Shown piece after piece: positions 42,917 through 51,089 of a stretch of 64,000 nucleotides of DNA. How positions within the stretch are numbered: position 1 is the first letter of the stretch; the number at the start of each line of letters is the position of its first letter. A model generated the notes under the pieces. The model ran no database searches. It had not been told where the DNA came from and saw nothing but the letters and a program-made list of their open reading frames with translations. The position numbers and the translations under genes were made by a program. Origin of the DNA: Gemmatimonadales bacterium. Its GTDB lineage: Bacteria > Gemmatimonadota > Gemmatimonadetes > Palauibacterales > Palauibacteraceae. The stretch covers positions 62,001-126,000 of the forward strand of contig VXOJ01000011.1 in the NCBI GenBank assembly GCA_009840115.1, in the 5' to 3' direction.

Positions 42917-43569
42917 ACACCATCCACGACATGGGCGGCATGGACGGCTTCGGCCCGATCGAGCCCGAGGAGAACGAACCCGTCTTCCACCACCGCTGGG
43001 AAGGGCGTGTGTACGCGCTCACCCGCGCGGTCGGGCCGTGGGGCCGGGGGCGCGAATGGCCCTCCTTCCGCTACACGCTCGAGAGCATCCCCCCCGTCGA
43101 ATACCTCAGCATGTCCTACTACGAGCGCTGGTTCCGGATGATGACGACCCGGCTGCTCGTGAGCGGTCTGATCTCCGAGACCGAACTGGAGACGGGCTAC
43201 CCGGATCCGGGCACGCCGCGGCCGGAGCTGCTCCCGGCTTCGAACACCGGGGGGCCGGGCGCCGGGCTCCTCGACATGGATGTACCCGCCCGCTTCGCGC
43301 CGAACGACCAGGTGCGCGCGCGGAACCTTCACCCGCGCGGCCACACGCGGCAGCCGCGCTACGTCCGCGGGCGGCAGGGTACCGTGGTCGAGGACTACGG
43401 CGTCTACGCGCTGCAGGACACGGACGAGGAGGGACGGCGTCCCCTCGACCGCCGGCCGCAGCACGTCTACTCGGTGCGCTTCGAGGCGCGGGAACTGTGG
43501 GGCGAGCGGGCCGCCGCGGGCGACGCGATCTACGTCGACCTGTGGGAAGACTACATGGAGCCGGCGTGA
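42913..43569 (+). CDS. nthB: Nitrile hydratase beta subunit
   Basis: 218 residues from GTG 42913, overlapping the alpha stop. The opening [20 protein letters not shown] and the helical [20 protein letters not shown] are hallmarks of the subunit, as is the C-terminal SH3-like barrel: [39 protein letters not shown] and [13 protein letters not shown]. It pairs with alpha around the metal site and supplies the Arg residues that stabilise the oxidised cysteines. No signal peptide, so export would depend on hitch-hiking with alpha. The stop overlaps the accessory start (TGATG). Confidence 0.93.
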   Translation: MNTIHDMGGMDGFGPIEPEENEPVFHHRWEGRVYALTRAVGPWGRGREWPSFRYTLESIPPVEYLSMSYYERWFRMMTTRLLVSGLISETELETGYPDPGTPRPELLPASNTGGPGAGLLDMDVPARFAPNDQVRARNLHPRGHTRQPRYVRGRQGTVVEDYGVYALQDTDEEGRRPLDRRPQHVYSVRFEARELWGERAAAGDAIYVDLWEDYMEPA

Positions 43570-43961
43570 TGACGAGCGCCGGACGGGGCGGAGCCGAGCG
43601 TGTCGACGCCGAACGTCTCGCCGTCCTCCCTCCGCTGCCCGCGGACGAGGAGGGCCCGGTGTTCGAGGCGCCGTGGCAGGCGCAGGCCTTCGCGCTCGCG
43701 GTGAAGCTCTCCGAGGAAGGTCACTTCACCTGGAAGGAATGGGCCGGGACGCTCGCCGACGAACTCGCCGAGGCGGAGGCCCGCGGTGAACCGGATGACG
43801 GCTCCCGGTACTACCACCACTGGGTCGCCGCGCTCGAACGGCTCGTCGTCGACCGCCGGCTCAGCACCTCCGCGGCTCTCGACGATTGCAAGGAGGCGTG
43901 GGCGGACGCCTACCGCCACACCCCGCACGGCCAGCCCGTGGAACTGCGCCGCACTCCCTAG
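43569..43961 (+). CDS. Nitrile hydratase accessory protein (P14K-like cobalt-insertion chaperone)
   Basis: 130 residues from ATG 43569. It resembles the N-terminal helical part of the beta subunit: FEAPWQAQAFALAVKLSEEG, then HFTWKEWAGTLADELAEAEA and YYHHWVAALERLVVDRRLST. This is the small activator that swaps the alpha subunit and delivers cobalt in other nitrile hydratase systems. The operon alpha-beta-accessory is complete. The TAG stop shares the palindrome CTAG (43958-43961) with the stop of the convergent capA-like gene. Confidence 0.88.
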   Translation: MTSAGRGGAERVDAERLAVLPPLPADEEGPVFEAPWQAQAFALAVKLSEEGHFTWKEWAGTLADELAEAEARGEPDDGSRYYHHWVAALERLVVDRRLSTSAALDDCKEAWADAYRHTPHGQPVELRRTP

Positions 43962-45367
43962 CGCCGCCAGACGCCGACGCCGTTCTCGTACGTGATCTCC
44001 GTCCCGTAGGGGCGCGACAGTTCGGCCAGGTGCTCGATGATCTGGCGGCCGAGTTCCTCGGGCGCGATCCGCGGCGTCCCGCGCCGGCCGCGCGGCGCCT
44101 TCCAACTGAGTTCGATCGGGTGGAAGATGATTTCGACCACCTCTTCTCCCTCGAAGGTCGCGACCGGAACGACGCTCTCGTACCACTCGGACCCGATGGG
44201 GAAACCCGTCGTGGGGTTGCCGTCCTCGTCCACCTGGAAGCGCGTGTCGTAGATCTCCGACGCGAGCCGGTCGAGCGGGATCCCGTAGCGGTCGCGCTGG
44301 TCGGAGGGCATGGGGTCGATCGTCTCGTTCTGGAAGATGAAGTTCGCCAGCGAGTAGAAGATCGGCCGGCCTCTGTAGATCTCCACGCCGCGGAGCTGGT
44401 GCGGCCCGTGGATGATGAACGCGTCCGCCCCCGCGTCGATCGTCTGCCGCGCGAACTCCTCCATCCACGCCGGCGCCGTCACGAAGGCGTTGCCGGGCTC
44501 GTGCGAGTGGCTGTTCGCGACGACGTAGTCGGCCTGGTCCGTGGCGTTCCGCACCTCGTGCAGCACCCGTTCGCGGTCCTCGTCGTTCAGCGACACGGTC
44601 GCGCGGTCCTCGTCTCCGGGGAACACGGTGGAACCGAATACGCGGACGGGCGCGTCCGCGTCGTCCGACACGTTCGTGCCCTGCCGCCGGGCGACGTCCC
44701 GCAGCGCGGCCATGGTCTCCGGCGAGCCCTCGTAGCGCGTGCTCAGCCGGAGCGGGTTCAGCCCCGGGCGACCCTGCACCGTGGGTCCGGCCTTCCCGGC
44801 GCGCGACATCGGAGTGAAGGTCGACGCCATTCCGATGAGCGCGATCCGGCCCTTCGGCGTCTCCAGATACCCGGGGCGGCTCGCCCAGCCCAGATTCTCG
44901 CCGGTCCCGGAGTGGATGAGGCCCCACTCGTCCATCAGCCGGTTCGTGAGGCGCATGCCCTCGACCCCGTAGTCCGTCGAGTGATTGTTCGCCCGGTTGT
45001 AGAGGTTGAACCCCATGTCCACGAGGTCCTTCAGCGTCTCGGGCGAGCCCACCTCGTAGTTGCCGCCGTTCTCCGCCGCCGGCCAGCCCGTGAACTCCTG
45101 CAGCCGGAACACCGACTGCTCGAGGTTCAGGAAGGCCGCATCCGTCGCGCGGATAATGTTGGCGAGGTCGTGGAAGCCCGGATCGCCGGGGTGATCGAAC
45201 GGCGCCGTGCGGCGGTTCATGATCACGTCCCCCACCGCGGACAGCGTCCAGCGCGTCTCGGCGTCGATCGGCGAACGGCTCTGCGCTCGGATTTTCGACC
45301 CGATGGCCGGGGCCAGGGCGGCAAGAGATAGAACGAAGCAGAGAGCGAGAAGAGCGGGGCGGCGCAT
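43958..45367 (-). CDS. CapA-family (PgsA/YwtB-like) metallophosphoesterase-fold protein
   Basis: 469 residues from ATG 45367, with AAGGAGG upstream. A signal peptide (RRPALLALCFVLSLAALAPA) precedes the CapA fold: RWTLSAVGDVIMNRR, then DAAFLNLEQSVF, NLYNRANNHSTDYGVEGM, YVVANSHSHEPGN, DAFIIHGPHQLRGVEIYRG and IFYSLANFIFQ. These are the motifs of the poly-gamma-glutamate synthesis family. Many such proteins, away from cap genes, are exported phosphoesterase-like enzymes of unknown substrate. No capBC genes are nearby. It is the last gene of the four-gene hydrolase unit from 50962. Confidence 0.88.
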   Translation of the reverse strand: MRRPALLALCFVLSLAALAPAIGSKIRAQSRSPIDAETRWTLSAVGDVIMNRRTAPFDHPGDPGFHDLANIIRATDAAFLNLEQSVFRLQEFTGWPAAENGGNYEVGSPETLKDLVDMGFNLYNRANNHSTDYGVEGMRLTNRLMDEWGLIHSGTGENLGWASRPGYLETPKGRIALIGMASTFTPMSRAGKAGPTVQGRPGLNPLRLSTRYEGSPETMAALRDVARRQGTNVSDDADAPVRVFGSTVFPGDEDRATVSLNDEDRERVLHEVRNATDQADYVVANSHSHEPGNAFVTAPAWMEEFARQTIDAGADAFIIHGPHQLRGVEIYRGRPIFYSLANFIFQNETIDPMPSDQRDRYGIPLDRLASEIYDTRFQVDEDGNPTTGFPIGSEWYESVVPVATFEGEEVVEIIFHPIELSWKAPRGRRGTPRIAPEELGRQIIEHLAELSRPYGTEITYENGVGVWRR

Positions 45368-45393
45368 AGGGTCCTCCTTGTGACGGGATCCTG

Positions 45394-47535
45394 TCATTCG
45401 GGAAAAGCGGCGCCCGCGGCGCGGGCGCGGTCGAGGAGGGCCTGGTAGCGGGCTTCGGCTTCCTGCACGCGCGGTTCGAGGCGGAGGCGCTGCTGTTCCC
45501 ATTCCTCCTCCAGGAGGCGGGTCGTCTCCCAGTATTCGAGATCGCCCGCGGGCCGGATGGGCTCCGTGAGCAGTTCCTGGAGCTTGGCGCGGTGGCGGGC
45601 GACGAGTTCGGGCACGGCTTCCAGCTTCCACCACGGTTCGTCCTCCACGACGACGAACACCGGGGCGCTGTGGGCGACCGTCATGTCCCGCTCCCCGTCG
45701 CGGTCGCCGAAAGCTCGGACGGCGACCCACAGGCTTTCGTCCGCCTCGATCTCCGTTTCGAGCCGCAGCCGGTCGCCGTCCCCGAACGCCTGGGTCGCGG
45801 CGGCGACAACCTCTCCGTGGACGACCAGTTCCAGCCGGTTCAGGCGGTCGATGTCGGGGTTGAGTGACGCCTCCGCCACGATCTCGAGGCGCTCCCCGCG
45901 CTCGGCGCGAAGCTCGGAGCCCATCTCCCGCCCGTTCACGCGGAACTCGAGGAAGGGCCCGTTGCTCACATAGGTGTGGCCCGAACGGTAGGCGTTATAC
46001 CACTCGTTCGGGGCGAACGGCCCGTCCAGCTTCACGTACGTGCGCTCGACGCCCGGCAGCGTGGGCCCGAAGTACGGGTAGTCCGCGCCCGCGATGGGGC
46101 GGACGTTGAAGCCGAGGTTCAGGAAGCTGTACCAGATGTCGTCGTACAGGCGCCCGCCCTGCAGGACCTCGATGAAGTCGACGAGGTCGAACGGCACGTC
46201 GAGCGCGAGCCCCCGCTCGCCGTTGAAGAGTTGGCCCATGTGCGCGTAGCCGGAGATCCCGCCCTGAGCGCGCGATTCCTCGAACACCCGGTGATAGAGG
46301 AAGTAGGACTCCGGATCCGGGCGGATGGGACGCTGCAGGTTGTGGTGGATCGTGTGCCCCCGCTGGACGGTGCGCGGGTCCTCCTGCCCGGACACGAGCG
46401 CGTGGCCCTCGCGCACGTACTGTCCCGCTTCCCCCCACGCCGGCTGCTTGAAGTGGGTGACGGCGATGTTCCCCATCTCGAGCAGGTTCGCGACGTGGAT
46501 GTCCTCGGCCGCGATCTGGGCCCATACGGCGTCGTCCTCCGTATGCTCGCGCGCGATGTGGACGTGGGAGTCGCCGGAGTACCAGCCCTCGGCGGGGAGG
46601 TTTGCGTAGCGCTCCAGGGAGACGGTGAGATCGGTCGTCTCATCGGCGCGCACCTCGACGGTCCGCTGATACCCTCGGTATTCGGGGCCCCGCGTCGCGA
46701 CGAGTTCGTAGCTCCCGACGGGGATGCGGGCCTCGTACTCCCCATCGACGTAGAAGGCGAGGCGGTGTTCGGACGGCCACCACGTGCGCGGGTTCACCCA
46801 CAGGAGCCGGACCTCGTCGACGAAGCGGTGCACGAGGACGGAGCGCTCGGAGGGGAGCGGGGCGCGGCCCGTCTCGTCGTAGAGGCCGAACCGTGCGGGG
46901 ACCGGACGCCCGCTCGCCGCATCCTCGACCGCCAGGCGCAGCGTGCCGTAGCCGTCCGGGACGGGCGTGGCGTGGCTGCGCACGACCTCGATGTCGCACA
47001 GGGCGATCCCCTCCGGGCCGCCGATGGCGAGGTCCGTGTCGCGGATGCCGTGCGCGGCGAAGCGGGCGCGCTCGAGCGTCACGCGTGCGGTGGCGAAGGT
47101 CGAGCCGGACGCGGGGCCGGACTCGGGTTCGATGGTCGCGGACTCGCCGATCCCGTCGCCGCCGTTGTCGTTGAACCCCACGCTGAATGGGCCCGTGATT
47201 TCCGGCGCGTAGGTGACCACGAGGTCGACGGGCTCATCGATGTCGAACGCGAACTCGTCGTCGATGTCGAGCGCGAAGAGGGGGCCGACGACGCACGTGA
47301 GATCGCCGATGTCGCGCGTCTGGAACGGGTTGCCTCGGCCGTACATGCCGAGTTCCGAGCGGGCGACGCCGAGCGTGCGGGCGATGTTCTCGCGCGGCCA
47401 CTCGAGTTCGACCACGAAGCGGGCATCGCTGTCGTGCGGCGGGGAAGGCGCGCCCTCCCCCGCCGGGCCCGCGGCTCCCGACACCAGGAGGCCGGCCCCG
47501 GCCAGAAGGCAGACCCGGCGGACGCGGGCGATCAC
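45394..47535 (-). CDS. CehA/McbA-family metallohydrolase
   Basis: 713 residues from GTG 47535, which overlaps the preceding stop (GTGA). A short signal (VCLLAGAGLLVSGAAG) leads to beta-rich N-terminal regions and a carboxypeptidase-regulatory-like domain ending TVEVRADETTDLTVSLERYA. The PHP-type catalytic domain opens with EGWYSGDSHVHIAREHTEDD. Later come GGISGYAHMGQLF, DLVDFIEVLQGG, NVRPIAGADYPYFGP and RSGHTYVSNGPFLEFRVNG. Named members include carbaryl hydrolase CehA and McbA, which cleave carbamate or ester bonds; others are uncharacterised. A second family member is encoded at 51090. Predicted exported. Confidence 0.87.
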   Translation of the reverse strand: MIARVRRVCLLAGAGLLVSGAAGPAGEGAPSPPHDSDARFVVELEWPRENIARTLGVARSELGMYGRGNPFQTRDIGDLTCVVGPLFALDIDDEFAFDIDEPVDLVVTYAPEITGPFSVGFNDNGGDGIGESATIEPESGPASGSTFATARVTLERARFAAHGIRDTDLAIGGPEGIALCDIEVVRSHATPVPDGYGTLRLAVEDAASGRPVPARFGLYDETGRAPLPSERSVLVHRFVDEVRLLWVNPRTWWPSEHRLAFYVDGEYEARIPVGSYELVATRGPEYRGYQRTVEVRADETTDLTVSLERYANLPAEGWYSGDSHVHIAREHTEDDAVWAQIAAEDIHVANLLEMGNIAVTHFKQPAWGEAGQYVREGHALVSGQEDPRTVQRGHTIHHNLQRPIRPDPESYFLYHRVFEESRAQGGISGYAHMGQLFNGERGLALDVPFDLVDFIEVLQGGRLYDDIWYSFLNLGFNVRPIAGADYPYFGPTLPGVERTYVKLDGPFAPNEWYNAYRSGHTYVSNGPFLEFRVNGREMGSELRAERGERLEIVAEASLNPDIDRLNRLELVVHGEVVAAATQAFGDGDRLRLETEIEADESLWVAVRAFGDRDGERDMTVAHSAPVFVVVEDEPWWKLEAVPELVARHRAKLQELLTEPIRPAGDLEYWETTRLLEEEWEQQRLRLEPRVQEAEARYQALLDRARAAGAAFPE

Positions 47536-49223
47536 CGCTCGTACACGACCCGGCCGCCCACCACGGTCAGATCGACCTCCATCGATTCCAGGCATGGGTC
47601 CTCGCACTCCAGCACATGGTCCGCCGTCACGACGAGGTCGGCGGCCATCCCGACCTCGAGCGTCCCCTTCTCGTTCTCTTCGAAGGTGAGGTGCGCGTAC
47701 GCGCTTGTCGCCGCGCGAAGCGCCTCCTCGCGGGTGATCGCCTGGGACGGATCGAGCACGCCGGCGCTGATCGTGCCGCGCGTGGTGAAGTGGTGCAGCA
47801 TCCACCACGGGTCCCACGGGACGACGGGGGAATCCGTCCCCAGCGACACCGGGATCCCGGCGTCGAGGTAGGCGCGCACGGGCGTGGTCCAGGCGGCGCG
47901 CCACGCGCCCCAGTACTTCACGAGGCTCGGCGCCGCGACGTAGAGGTGGTTCTGCGCGGTCACGGAGAGTCCGAGCGCCCGCATGCGCGGAAAGTGGTCG
48001 TCGCGCGGGATGAATCCGTGCTCGATGACCCAGCGCAGGCCGTCGATCGGCGCATCGGCGTGCGCGGCCTCGTAGCCGTCGAGGACGAGGTCGATGGCCG
48101 CGTCGCCCACCGCGTGCGTCGCCACCCGCCAACCCTGCCGGTGAAGCTCGCGGACGGTCTCCATGAAGCGCTCGGTCGGCACGGTCTGCAGGCCGTGGAA
48201 GGTGCCGCCCTCGCCCCACGGTTCCTCGTACGGCTCGCGCATGAGGCCGCCCTCGAAACCGCCGTCCACGCCGACCTTCACGCCGCCGACGCGGAGCCAG
48301 TCGTCGCCCTCGCCCATGGCCGGCCATGTGGCAAGCGCGTCGGCGAGCGGCGGCGCCCCGGCGCCGCGGGGGGCGCGGAGGACGTAGTTCACGCGCAGGG
48401 TGAGCCGGCCCTCGTCCCGGAGGCGCTCGATGGCCCGGTACTGATCGGGGGGGCCGCCCGGGTAGCGGATGCTGGTCAGGCCGCGGGAGTTGAGCGCGGC
48501 GTACTCCTCGGCCAGCGCGTCGAGGACGGCCGCCGGGTCGGGCGGCGCGGCAGCCGGCAACGTCACGAGATCCTTGGCGCGGTCGACGAGTTCGCCGTTC
48601 AGCCGCCCGCCCGGATAGCGGCCGATGCGGCCGCCCGGCACCTCCGGCGTCGATTCGTCGATGCCCCAGCGGGAGAGCGCCGCGCTGTTCAGCACGTACT
48701 CGTGCCCGCCGCGGACGACGACGACCGGCTGCCCGGGCGCCGCGCCGTCGAGATCGTCACGGTAGGGGAGGCGGTGCTCGGCGAGCTGCCCCTCGTGCCA
48801 GTCGCGATTCGTGACGATGAGTTCGCCGGGGGCGGTCTCCAGCGCGAAAGCGGCGATCGCGTCCTCTACGTCCTGCAGGGAGCGCGCGGCCGTCAGGTCG
48901 ACCCCCGGACCGCCCCCGATGCCATGGTAGTGGTTGTCGGCGAGCCCCGGGATCACGGTGCGGCCGCCCAGTTCGACGACCCGTGTGTCCGACCCCGCGA
49001 GCGCCCGAACTTCTTCCGACGTTCCCACCGCCGCCACACGGCCGTCGGCGACCGCGAGCGCCTCCACCATCCCCGGCTCCCCCATCGTGAGGATCTCCCC
49101 GTCGACGAGGACGAGATCCGCCGCCTCCGCCGGGGCCTCCGAGCAGGCCGCGAGTCCAAGCGCCGCGAACCCACGCGCCGCCAGCGCGACTCCGGGTCGT
49201 GGAGGCAGGATCTTCGCCATCAC
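47532..49223 (-). CDS. Exported YtcJ-like amidohydrolase (lipoprotein)
   Basis: 563 residues, GTG 49223 or ATG 49220; the GTG overlaps the previous stop. The leader ALAARGFAALGLAACSEAP is a lipoprotein signal. The YtcJ/amidohydrolase_3 motifs are present: DLVLVDGEILTMGEPGMVEA, VIPGLADNHYHGIGGGPGVD (HxH), GWRVATHAVGDAAIDLVLDG, GLRWVIEHGFIPRDD and GIPVSLGTDSPVVPWDPWWM. Two metal His and the Asp of the usual site are conserved. The family hydrolyses N-formyl or amide substrates; no substrate can be assigned. Overlaps both neighbours, so cotranslated. Confidence 0.9.
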   Translation of the reverse strand: MMAKILPPRPGVALAARGFAALGLAACSEAPAEAADLVLVDGEILTMGEPGMVEALAVADGRVAAVGTSEEVRALAGSDTRVVELGGRTVIPGLADNHYHGIGGGPGVDLTAARSLQDVEDAIAAFALETAPGELIVTNRDWHEGQLAEHRLPYRDDLDGAAPGQPVVVVRGGHEYVLNSAALSRWGIDESTPEVPGGRIGRYPGGRLNGELVDRAKDLVTLPAAAPPDPAAVLDALAEEYAALNSRGLTSIRYPGGPPDQYRAIERLRDEGRLTLRVNYVLRAPRGAGAPPLADALATWPAMGEGDDWLRVGGVKVGVDGGFEGGLMREPYEEPWGEGGTFHGLQTVPTERFMETVRELHRQGWRVATHAVGDAAIDLVLDGYEAAHADAPIDGLRWVIEHGFIPRDDHFPRMRALGLSVTAQNHLYVAAPSLVKYWGAWRAAWTTPVRAYLDAGIPVSLGTDSPVVPWDPWWMLHHFTTRGTISAGVLDPSQAITREEALRAATSAYAHLTFEENEKGTLEVGMAADLVVTADHVLECEDPCLESMEVDLTVVGGRVVYER

Positions 49224-50962
49224 GGCCCCCCTCCCGTCTCCCGGCGCAGGAGCCTGCCGGACTGCGCCTCAGTTAGCGCGCCGTCGTCGATCACGGGCAC
49301 GCCGTTCACGAACACGTAGTCCATCCCCTCGGCATAGCGCATCGCGTCCCCGAACCGGGCCAGGTCCCGCACCGCGTCCGGATCGAAGATGACGAGATCC
49401 GCCGCCATCCCCGGCGCGATCAGGCCCCGGTCCGCCAGCCCCAGCCGGCGGGCGGCGAGCGACGTCATGCGGCGCACGGCGTCCTCCAGACTCAGGATCC
49501 CGTCCTCTCGCACGTATTTTGCGATCACGCGCGGGAAGGCCCCGAACGCCCGCGGATGGGAACTCGCCGTGGTCGCCGGATTCACCGGGGAGGCGTCCGT
49601 GTCGATCATCACGAACTCGGCCCGGAGCGCCTGCCACTTCTGCTCCTCGTTCATGCTCTCAGGGTTCACGCTCACGCCGCCGGCCTGCACGAGATCGAAG
49701 AACGCGTCCCACGGATCCGTCCCCAAAACTTCCGCCGCCTCGGCGACCGAGAGGTTGATCACCCGCTCGTCCACCTCGTCGGGAGCGGAGACGATGAGGA
49801 CCTTGTCCCAGTCCATCCCGACGTGGCGGTACCAGTTCTCCCAGTCCGACGTGGTCTCCACCTCGCGGCGGAGTTCGGCCCGCACCGCGGGGTCGGACAG
49901 GGTCTCCAGGAAGGGAGCCCTGCCCCCCGCGTAGTGTCGCGGGTGGAGGAAGGACCCGAGGCCGATCCCGTTCCTGATGTAGGGATAGATGTCCGCCGTC
50001 ACGTCGATCCCGGCCACGCGCGCCGAATCGATGAGGGCGAGGGCCTCGGCCATCAGCGGCCAGTTTTCCTGCCCCGCCGCCTTGAGGTGGTAGATGTGGA
50101 CGGGGGTGCCGGCGCGGACGCCGATCTCGATCGCTTCCCGGATCGCCTCCAGCACCGAGTGCGATTCGTTCCGCATGTGCGTGAAGTAGGTCCCGCCGTA
50201 CTCGCCGGCGACGCGCGTGAGTTCGACGAGTTCCTCCGTCGTCGCGTACACGGCGGGCGGATAGATGAGGGAGGTCGAGGTCCCGACGGCGCCGTCCTCC
50301 ATCGCCTGCCGGACGAGCGCCTTCATCTCCTCGAGTTGCTCGGGCGTCGGCTGCACGTCCTCCTCGCCGAGGACCACGCGCCGCACCTGCGTGAGTCCGA
50401 CATCGTGCACGACGTTGATCGGGATCCCGATGCGCTCGACGTGCGCGAAGTACTCGGCGTAGGTCCGCCAGCGCAGTTCCTCGCCGTTCACGACCAGCCC
50501 CCAGGGCTGGGTGGCGTCGCTCTGGGGCGCGGCGGACCCGCCTTCGCCGGAGAGGTAGGTCGTGATCCCCTGCCGGAGCTTGCTCTCGGCGCTCGGGGGA
50601 TCCGTGATGAGGACGACGCTCGACTGACCCATCATGTCGATGAAGCCGGGGCTGACCACGCGGTCCGCCGCATCGATCGTGCGCACCGCCGGGTGGCCCG
50701 CGAGGTTCCCGACGGCCGCGATCCGGTCGCCGCGCAGGCCGACGTCGCCCCGCACCCAGGGATTCCCCGCCCCGTCCACGATCCGCGCCCCCGTGATGAG
50801 CACGTCGAACGGACCCGCCGACGTCGATCCCGCCTCCATCCCGCATCCGGAAAGACCGGCTGCGAGGAGACAGACTCCCAGCACAGCGGGCAGCGGAGCC
50901 GTTCTCGGAGCCCTCCTCGGAGTTCCCCGCGGCCCGTCGTGTCTCGCGTTCACCGATTTCAT
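49220..50962 (-). CDS. N-acyl-D-amino-acid deacylase-like amidohydrolase lipoprotein lacking the HxH motif
   Basis: 580 residues. The leader AVLGVCLLAAGLSGCGMEAG carries a lipobox. D-aminoacylase landmarks are GPFDVLITGARIVDGAGNPW, then EYGGTYFTHMRNESHSVLEA, GTPVHIYHLKAAGQENW, GIDVTADIYPYIRNGIGLGS and a C-terminal SSHPRAFGAFPRVIAKYVRE. Where related enzymes read PGFIDxHxH, this one reads SPGFIDMMGQSSVV, so both His are missing, while the later TH, HLK and SSHP residues remain. It may bind a single metal, as reported for D-aminoacylases, or be altered. It is first in the minus-strand hydrolase unit and is divergent from the fusion gene at 51090. Confidence 0.87.
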   Translation of the reverse strand: MKSVNARHDGPRGTPRRAPRTAPLPAVLGVCLLAAGLSGCGMEAGSTSAGPFDVLITGARIVDGAGNPWVRGDVGLRGDRIAAVGNLAGHPAVRTIDAADRVVSPGFIDMMGQSSVVLITDPPSAESKLRQGITTYLSGEGGSAAPQSDATQPWGLVVNGEELRWRTYAEYFAHVERIGIPINVVHDVGLTQVRRVVLGEEDVQPTPEQLEEMKALVRQAMEDGAVGTSTSLIYPPAVYATTEELVELTRVAGEYGGTYFTHMRNESHSVLEAIREAIEIGVRAGTPVHIYHLKAAGQENWPLMAEALALIDSARVAGIDVTADIYPYIRNGIGLGSFLHPRHYAGGRAPFLETLSDPAVRAELRREVETTSDWENWYRHVGMDWDKVLIVSAPDEVDERVINLSVAEAAEVLGTDPWDAFFDLVQAGGVSVNPESMNEEQKWQALRAEFVMIDTDASPVNPATTASSHPRAFGAFPRVIAKYVREDGILSLEDAVRRMTSLAARRLGLADRGLIAPGMAADLVIFDPDAVRDLARFGDAMRYAEGMDYVFVNGVPVIDDGALTEAQSGRLLRRETGGGP

Positions 50963-51089
50963 TGGCCAGTCCCGGGAATGGGCAACTTGGGTGTCCCATC
51001 AAGGATCGACCGGGCGTCGTCTGGCGGCAACCGCACACGCCAGCCAGTGTTGGGGACCGATTCCTGGCTCCACCGTTCCGGAGGCTGAC

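Noticed and set aside
43958-45367. Capsule (poly-gamma-glutamate) synthesis locus
   Set aside because: Only a CapA-like protein is present, without capB or capC genes, in a hydrolase cluster.
50634-51089. Upstream extension of the PD40-CehA frame into the D-aminoacylase-like gene
   Set aside because: It is antisense to that gene; ATG 51090 has GGAGG and a signal peptide.
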